From Collinsella sp. (GTDB lineage: Bacteria; Actinomycetota; Coriobacteriia; Coriobacteriales; Coriobacteriaceae): a DNA stretch of 38,211 nucleotides. Below the pieces are notes generated by a model. That model saw only the letters and a list, made by a program, of their open reading frames with translations. It was not told where the DNA came from and searched no databases. The position numbers were made by a program, and so were the translations under genes. How positions within the stretch are numbered: the stretch's first letter is position 1; every line of letters begins with the position of its first letter. Below are positions 33,635 through 38,211 of this stretch, piece after piece. The stretch is taken from the NCBI GenBank assembly GCA_019424965.1, contig JAHYYL010000019.1, positions 5,998 through 44,208 of the forward strand, read 5' to 3'.

Positions 33635-33654
33635 TTTTGTTGCTGAGTTAGTAT

Positions 33655-35031
33655 TTAGAGCGTGGTGATGTCCGAGATATCAAGGGCATGAGCGTCGGCG
33701 ACATCGTGCGTGGCAAGCAACAGCATACGGCCGTCGAGCAGGTCGAGCACAGCCTCGGCGCATGCGTCGCGCGCAACGGTATCTAAACCAGTAAAGGGCT
33801 CGTCCAGAATAACGGCGCCGCCCGGGCACAGCAGGGCTCGAGCGATCTCGACGCGACGGCGCTGCCCGCCCGAAAGCTCGGCCACGCGAACATGCACATC
33901 GACCCCCGGCACCAGCAGGCGCAACAGGGCCGCAGCACTCGAGGCGTCCACGCATGCATCGGCGCACACCAGCACGTTATCCAGCGCCGAGGCGGACTCG
34001 ACCAAGCGTGCATCCTGAAACACCATGGAGCACGGCGCGCACTCCCCCGCCGCAAGGGCAAGGAGCGTCGACTTGCCCGCACCCGAGGCGCCCATCACAC
34101 AGATACGCCCAGACGCGGGCACGTTGAGCACCAGTCCGGCGAGCGCCGGCGCCCAGGGCGCGCGATCGCCCACGGCAAGCGCAAGCTCCGCTGAAGTGCC
34201 ATCGCTCGCAGCTCCCGCACGCCCACGCAATCCATGCCCATGCGCCCGCACGGCCGCGCCCCACGCCACGGGTCCCGAAACCCGCAGCAGCCACACCAGC
34301 ACGCGCTCACACGCCCACGAGGCGGCAACGACCAGCATGGTCCACGCCAGCAGGTCGGCCGTCTCAATCAAAAGCTTTGCCTGATAGATGCGCTCACCCA
34401 CGGTGCCCACCGCCATGCCGATAAGCTCGGCTGCCACGCCGGCCTTCCAGCTCATACCAATCACGGCACGGGCGCACGAAAGCACAAACGGCAGGACTTC
34501 GCGCCAGGTATGGGCGCAAAACAGTCGCCAGCCCCGCACGCCATGCAGGCGAAACATCTGCTCCTGTGGCTCATCCGTTTGCGTCAAACCCTCGACCAGC
34601 GAGAAATACACGCCCGGCAGTGCCATCAAAAAGACCGCTGCAATGCTCACGCGCGCCGACCCCAACCAAATGAGCAACAGGACCACCACGCAGGCAACCG
34701 GTGTCGCCTTCACAAACGACAGCGCCGGAGCCACCAGGCGCGCAAACGCACGCGAACGTGACGAAATCCCGGCAAGCACGCCACCACACACCGCGGCAAG
34801 CGCCAGCCCGCCTAGTATCCGCGCGCCCGAGCCCGCCAAAATCGCCCAGGTACCGCCATCGCACACCAGGCGCAGCAGCGCCAAGGCAACAGCACCCGGC
34901 CCCGGCAAAATCAGCGGCTGCGCCACCAGCGCCGCCACCAGCATCCACACGGCAAGCCAAAAGGCGGCGACGGCACCTGCTGCCGCCACCGCCTTCATAC
35001 GCTCTGTCATTTGTCGAGCAAACGCACGCAC
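33655..35031 (-). CDS. ABC transporter permease-ATPase fusion (NitT/TauT-like)
   Basis: One 458-residue polypeptide joins a SsuC/TauC-like permease to an ABC ATPase. Residues about 15-255 hold six hydrophobic segments and the EAA-type loop (around MFRLHGVRGWRLFCAHTWREVLPF). After a linker, the nucleotide-binding domain shows Walker A GASGAGKST (about 312), Q-loop MVFQDARL, signature LSGGQRRRVEIARALL (about 384), Walker B AVILDEPF (about 405) and H-loop LLATHD (about 443). The ATPase part is only about 170 residues against the usual 240-260. The GTG start at 35031 is 3 nt past the upstream stop, with GGAG inside the preceding gene, so the pair is coupled. NitT/TauT systems normally use separate subunits; the substrate is unknown. 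Confidence 0.88.
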   Translation of the reverse strand: MRAFARQMTERMKAVAAAGAVAAFWLAVWMLVAALVAQPLILPGPGAVALALLRLVCDGGTWAILAGSGARILGGLALAAVCGGVLAGISSRSRAFARLVAPALSFVKATPVACVVVLLLIWLGSARVSIAAVFLMALPGVYFSLVEGLTQTDEPQEQMFRLHGVRGWRLFCAHTWREVLPFVLSCARAVIGMSWKAGVAAELIGMAVGTVGERIYQAKLLIETADLLAWTMLVVAASWACERVLVWLLRVSGPVAWGAAVRAHGHGLRGRAGAASDGTSAELALAVGDRAPWAPALAGLVLNVPASGRICVMGASGAGKSTLLALAAGECAPCSMVFQDARLVESASALDNVLVCADACVDASSAAALLRLLVPGVDVHVRVAELSGGQRRRVEIARALLCPGGAVILDEPFTGLDTVARDACAEAVLDLLDGRMLLLATHDVADAHALDISDITTL

Positions 35032-35034
35032 GGG

Positions 35035-36093
35035 CTACTCCAAGTAGTAGAAATCGTCAGCCGGAAGTTTACCACCCACGGCACTCGCGTCCGCGTCGGC
35101 CAGCACCTGCAGGTACCCACCGAGCGCCGCCTTCATGTCCTTCCCCGTCTGGCACACGAGCATGCACCCGGGAATCGCCTTTTCGGCAATCGCGGCGTTA
35201 TCCACGATGCCCGCATCGACCACGGCCTGGGCCCAGTCCGCCGGCGACGCGTTCACGGCCTCAACGCTCGCCGCGTGGCAGCTCAGGAATTCCGCCACGG
35301 CCTCGGGATGTTCCTCGGCAAACGTGCGGCGCACCACGGTCACGCCCGTCAGCAGGCGCGAACCCGTGTCACCTGCCAGCTCATCCCACACATCGGTCAG
35401 ACTTACCGGAGCCGACAGCTTGCCTTCGCTCTTGGCGATGGCGGCGGTCTTGAACGGCTCGGGCAGCACGCCCACAGCAGACGGATCGGCAAGCAGGGCC
35501 GACAGCACCTCGGTGGGCTCGCTCTTAAACTCGAGCGTCACCTGGCCGGTCAGGCCCGCGCGCTCCAGCAGGTAGTTCATGACGTACTCCGGCGTGGCGC
35601 CCTTGCCCGTCATATAGACGGTATGGCCCGCCAGATCGCCAAACGAGGCCACACTCGCGTCGCCCGTCACAACGTTCAGCACGCCCAGCGTGTTGATGTC
35701 GATGACCTGCACAGCGCCCTCGGTCTTGTTGTAGAGCACGCTCGCCACGTTGACGGGCACCAGGGCAATGTCGATATCGCCCTGAATGACCTTGGGCACA
35801 ATCTCGTCGGCGGCAGTGTTGATCGCAAAGTCGAACTCATTGTCCGTCTCGCCATCGGCAGCCTGGTCCATAAACTGCACCAAGCCAATCGAGGTCGGGC
35901 CCTTGAGCGACGCGACGTGCACCTCGACCGGCTCGGCAGCGGCACCGTCAGCGGCAGACCCGGCAGCCGAGCCCGCAGCAGACCCCGCCCCCGCAGCTCC
36001 GCCGCCGCAGCCCGCGAGCGCAAGCGACAAGGCGCCCGCGGCGAGCGCCGAGGCAAACCCCCGGCGCGACATTTCAAAATCAAACGCGCGCAT
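35035..36093 (-). CDS. NitT/TauT-like ABC substrate-binding lipoprotein with Tat signal
   Basis: A 352-residue periplasmic-binding-protein-type lipoprotein. The twin-arginine motif SRRGF (9-13), a hydrophobic core and the lipobox ALAGC (Cys29) give Tat export and lipid anchoring. A Gly/Ala/Ser linker follows, then the binding domain starting VEVHVASLKGPTSIGLVQFM. Segments such as GDIDIALVPVNVASVLYNK, LAGHTVYMTGKGATPEYVMNYLL and VGVLPEPFKTAAIAK are typical of the NMT1/SsuA/TauA group, whose ligands include sulfonates, nitrate, bicarbonate, pyrimidine precursors and similar small molecules. The ATG at 36093 lies just after the hydrogenase stop, with GAGGGG inside that gene. It is the partner of the downstream permease-ATPase fusion. 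Confidence 0.86.
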   Translation of the reverse strand: MRAFDFEMSRRGFASALAAGALSLALAGCGGGAAGAGSAAGSAAGSAADGAAAEPVEVHVASLKGPTSIGLVQFMDQAADGETDNEFDFAINTAADEIVPKVIQGDIDIALVPVNVASVLYNKTEGAVQVIDINTLGVLNVVTGDASVASFGDLAGHTVYMTGKGATPEYVMNYLLERAGLTGQVTLEFKSEPTEVLSALLADPSAVGVLPEPFKTAAIAKSEGKLSAPVSLTDVWDELAGDTGSRLLTGVTVVRRTFAEEHPEAVAEFLSCHAASVEAVNASPADWAQAVVDAGIVDNAAIAEKAIPGCMLVCQTGKDMKAALGGYLQVLADADASAVGGKLPADDFYYLE

Positions 36094-36095
36094 CG

Positions 36096-37907
36096 CTAGC
36101 ACGTCCCCTCGTTAGGCATCGTCCATGCGTGATGGTCGGTATGCAGCAACTCCTCGGCCAGCGGTGAGAGCGGCTCGCCCAAAAACTCGCTATAGCACGC
36201 CTGGACATCGGGATTCTCGTGCGAGAAGCGAATGTCCGCAGCGGCATCCAGGCCCCACAGCACCTGGCCGCGCTCAGCTGCCAACTCGCAGCCGTCGTGG
36301 ATGGGCTGGCCGCCGCCACCGACGCAGCCGCCCGGGCACGCCATGACCTCAACGAAGTCATAGCTCACGCGGCCGGCGCGAATCGCGTCGAGCAGACGGG
36401 CGGCGTTGCCCAGCCCGTGCGCCACGGCGACGCGCACCTTGGTGCCATCGATATCGGCCACGGCTTCCTTCCAGCCGTCCAGGCCGCGCACGTCGGTAAA
36501 GAAGTCGGCGTCGGGGTTCTTGCCCGTCACCAGGTAATAGGCCGAGCGCACGGCGGCCTCCATCACGCCTCCCGTGGCGCCAAAGATCACGCCCGCGCCC
36601 GTGCCGAAGCCCAGCGGCGTATCGAGCGGCTCCTCGGTAAGCGTGTCGACGCTCACGTGGCTCGCGCGAATCATGCGTACCATCTCGCGCACCGTCAGCG
36701 CAACGTCCACATCGGGCGCGCCGCCCTCGCCCACCATGCTCGGCAGCGCACACTCGGCCTTCTTGGCCGTGCACGGCATCACGGACACCACGAACAGGCG
36801 CTCGGGCTCCACGCCCAACACCTTGGCGTAGTACGTCTTGGCAATGGCGCCGAACATCTGCTGCGGCGACTTGGACGTGGACAGGCTGTCGACAAACTCC
36901 GGATAGCGCGCCTTCACAAAGCGTACCCAGCCCGGGCAGCAACTCGTGAGCATGGGCCAGCCGCGGCTGTCGCCCTCGCCCTTGGAGGCAGCGCCCAGGC
37001 GCTCGAGCAGCTCGGAGCCCTCCTCCATAATGGTGAGGTCGGCCGAGAAGTCGGTGTCGAACACGTACTCAAAGCCCACGCGGCGCAGCGCGCAAGCCAG
37101 GCGTTCGACGGTAGCCTCCTCGCGCGGAATGCCGAGCTCCTCGCCCCAGGCGCTACGCACGGCCGGCGCAATCTGCACCAGTACGATCTTGTCAGGATCG
37201 GCGAGAGCATCGAACACGGTCTCGGTATCGTCATGCTCGCGCAGGGCGCCCGTCGGGCAATGCGTGATGCACTGACCGCACGCGACGCAATCGGTCTTGC
37301 CGATCGGCGCACACCCGCGGGTGCCCACGGCGGTATGCGTGGCGCGGTTGGTCAGGTCCCAAATCCCTAAGCCCTGCACGCTCTCGCACACCTTGATGCA
37401 GCGCATGCATTTGATGCACTTGTCGTTATCGCGGATGATGGGGAAATCGAAGTCCCAGCCCTCGCGCGCCAGGCGCTGCTCGTACGGCAGATAGAAAATG
37501 CCAAGGTCGTTGGCGATGGTCTGCAGGTTGCAGTTGCCGCTGCGCACACAGCTCGTACAGCGCGAGTCGTGCTGGGACAGCAGCAGCTGCACGTTGGTGC
37601 GACGGGCCTCGCGGGCCTTGGGACTGTTGGTATGGACCACCATGCCGTCGAGCACGTAGTTGTTGCAGGCGGCAACCAGCTGGTCGCAGCCCTCGACCTC
37701 GACCACGCACACGCGGCAACCGCCGATCTCGTTCAGATCGCGCAGGTAGCACAGGGTGGGAATCTGGATGCCGACGGACTTGGCCGCATCCAGGATCGTG
37801 GTGTGCTCGGGCACCACGACCTCGCAATTATCGATAGTGAGCTTGACCATGTTATGCGCTCCGTTTTCGGTGCTGTCGCTGACGGTGGTGTTGTTGGGCT
37901 CTACCAT
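36096..37907 (-). CDS. [FeFe] hydrogenase catalytic subunit (group A)
   Basis: A 603-residue enzyme for reversible H2 production or oxidation. In order: a plant-type 2Fe-2S domain (CYLRDLNEIGGCRVC...AAC), a His/Cys 4Fe-4S motif (HDSRCTSCVRSGNC), two ferredoxin-type clusters (CIKCMRCIKVCES and CVACGQCITHCPTGA), and the H-cluster domain with L1 TSCCPGW (about 320), L2 MPCTAKKAE (about 376) and L3 MACPGGCVGGGGQP (about 521). All cluster ligands are present. The ATG at 37907 follows GGAGG by 8 nt and overlaps the upstream gene by 7 nt; a second ATG at 37850 (MVKLTID) with GGAG is a plausible shorter start. Maturation genes hydEFG are not in the window. Context suggests electron exchange with the upstream flavin-type subunit. 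Confidence 0.95.
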   Translation of the reverse strand: MVEPNNTTVSDSTENGAHNMVKLTIDNCEVVVPEHTTILDAAKSVGIQIPTLCYLRDLNEIGGCRVCVVEVEGCDQLVAACNNYVLDGMVVHTNSPKAREARRTNVQLLLSQHDSRCTSCVRSGNCNLQTIANDLGIFYLPYEQRLAREGWDFDFPIIRDNDKCIKCMRCIKVCESVQGLGIWDLTNRATHTAVGTRGCAPIGKTDCVACGQCITHCPTGALREHDDTETVFDALADPDKIVLVQIAPAVRSAWGEELGIPREEATVERLACALRRVGFEYVFDTDFSADLTIMEEGSELLERLGAASKGEGDSRGWPMLTSCCPGWVRFVKARYPEFVDSLSTSKSPQQMFGAIAKTYYAKVLGVEPERLFVVSVMPCTAKKAECALPSMVGEGGAPDVDVALTVREMVRMIRASHVSVDTLTEEPLDTPLGFGTGAGVIFGATGGVMEAAVRSAYYLVTGKNPDADFFTDVRGLDGWKEAVADIDGTKVRVAVAHGLGNAARLLDAIRAGRVSYDFVEVMACPGGCVGGGGQPIHDGCELAAERGQVLWGLDAAADIRFSHENPDVQACYSEFLGEPLSPLAEELLHTDHHAWTMPNEGTC

Positions 37908-38211
37908 TCCAGGTTCCTCCCTCCGCGGAACGCGCCAAAGCCAAAGTGATCGCAACGCAGGCAGCGGCTCGCCTCCTGGCGCGCCTCCTGCTCGGTGAGA
38001 CCCTGCTCGACCAGATTCCAATCGTGAATACGCTCGCCGGCCTCGCGCTCGCCGGTGCGGTAGCCGGAGCCGGCAAGGCGCATGCCGCCCACGGCACCCT
38101 CGTCGCAGCCCTTCCCTTCTAGACGGACACCGCCCGCCCCGGCACGCTGCGGCCTCGGCTCGGCCATGCCGCCGCGCCCGCCGCCCATGCCGCGGTGCGA
38201 CCAGTAGCGGT
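37901..38211 (-). CDS. C-terminal end of a flavin/NAD(P)-dependent oxidoreductase-like subunit (runs off the window)
   Basis: Only the last 102 codons are visible; the frame is open to the window edge. The tail NLVEQGLTEQEARQEASRCL followed by RCDHFGFGAF is the type seen at the C-terminus of GltD/NfnB-like or hydrogenase-associated NAD(P)H:acceptor oxidoreductases, where a RCLRC pair lies near an Fe-S or flavin domain. The 60 residues before it are Gly/Arg-rich and low complexity. The stop overlaps the hydrogenase start by 7 nt, so the proteins are probably co-translated and may form one complex delivering electrons from or to NAD(P)H. Only the tail supports the identification. Confidence 0.6.
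   Translation of the reverse strand, partial: RYWSHRGMGGGRGGMAEPRPQRAGAGGVRLEGKGCDEGAVGGMRLAGSGYRTGEREAGERIHDWNLVEQGLTEQEARQEASRCLRCDHFGFGAFRGGRNLEW

Overview
The window is a gene-dense, high-GC chromosomal segment that looks like a gut actinobacterium of the class Coriobacteriia, most likely Collinsella or a close relative. I infer this from the base composition, the strong GGAGG-type ribosome binding sites, and an anaerobic gene set (formate-THF ligase, superoxide reductase, FucO-type alcohol dehydrogenase, [FeFe] hydrogenase). No rRNA, tRNA, CRISPR array, integrase or complete insertion sequence was recognised.

Layout. Positions 1-2,536 (minus strand) carry the start of fhs and the Holliday-junction operon ruvC-ruvA-ruvB, with a LexA/SOS-like box upstream. 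Positions 2,674-4,659 encode an NAD-synthetase-shaped protein whose glutaminase and synthetase active-site motifs both appear destroyed. Positions 4,777-19,541 hold superoxide reductase, a SWIM/SNF2 helicase, the replicative polymerase DnaE and an AddA/AddB-type helicase-nuclease pair, all on the minus strand. A YerC/TrpR-like regulator, a 4-TM holin-like membrane protein and an Rrf2 regulator divergent from cysK follow, then mnmA. From 23,736 to 33,600 the content is more accessory: an HTH-HipA-like kinase fusion, an M42 peptidase, a 600-bp gene-free interval rich in inverted repeats, fucO, an AT-rich LURP-one-like gene, a YoaK/DUF1275 membrane protein, a ygiQ radical-SAM gene broken by an amber codon at its cluster motif, a CPBP membrane protease and an orphan RelB/DinJ-like antitoxin. 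Positions 33,655-38,211 form one tightly coupled minus-strand operon: the end of a flavin/NAD(P) oxidoreductase-like subunit, an [FeFe] hydrogenase, a Tat/lipoprotein substrate-binding protein, and a single polypeptide fusing an ABC permease to its ATPase.

Working together. RuvABC, AddAB, DnaE and the SNF2 helicase make the left half a replication/recombination-repair neighbourhood. Rrf2-cysK-mnmA is a sulfur-handling block (cysteine synthesis and tRNA thiolation). The right end couples hydrogen metabolism to an unusual NitT/TauT-like transporter by overlapping or near-overlapping reading frames.

Most unusual signals: the doubly degenerate NAD-synthetase-like protein; the hydrogenase-transporter operon with its permease-ATPase fusion; the ygiQ lesion; a dispersed hairpin repeat with a CCGTCCC-type loop that sits at gene 3' ends and brackets the orphan antitoxin; and a MITE-like structure near 26.5 kb. 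All functional statements come from reading the sequence and recalled family motifs; no database search was possible.
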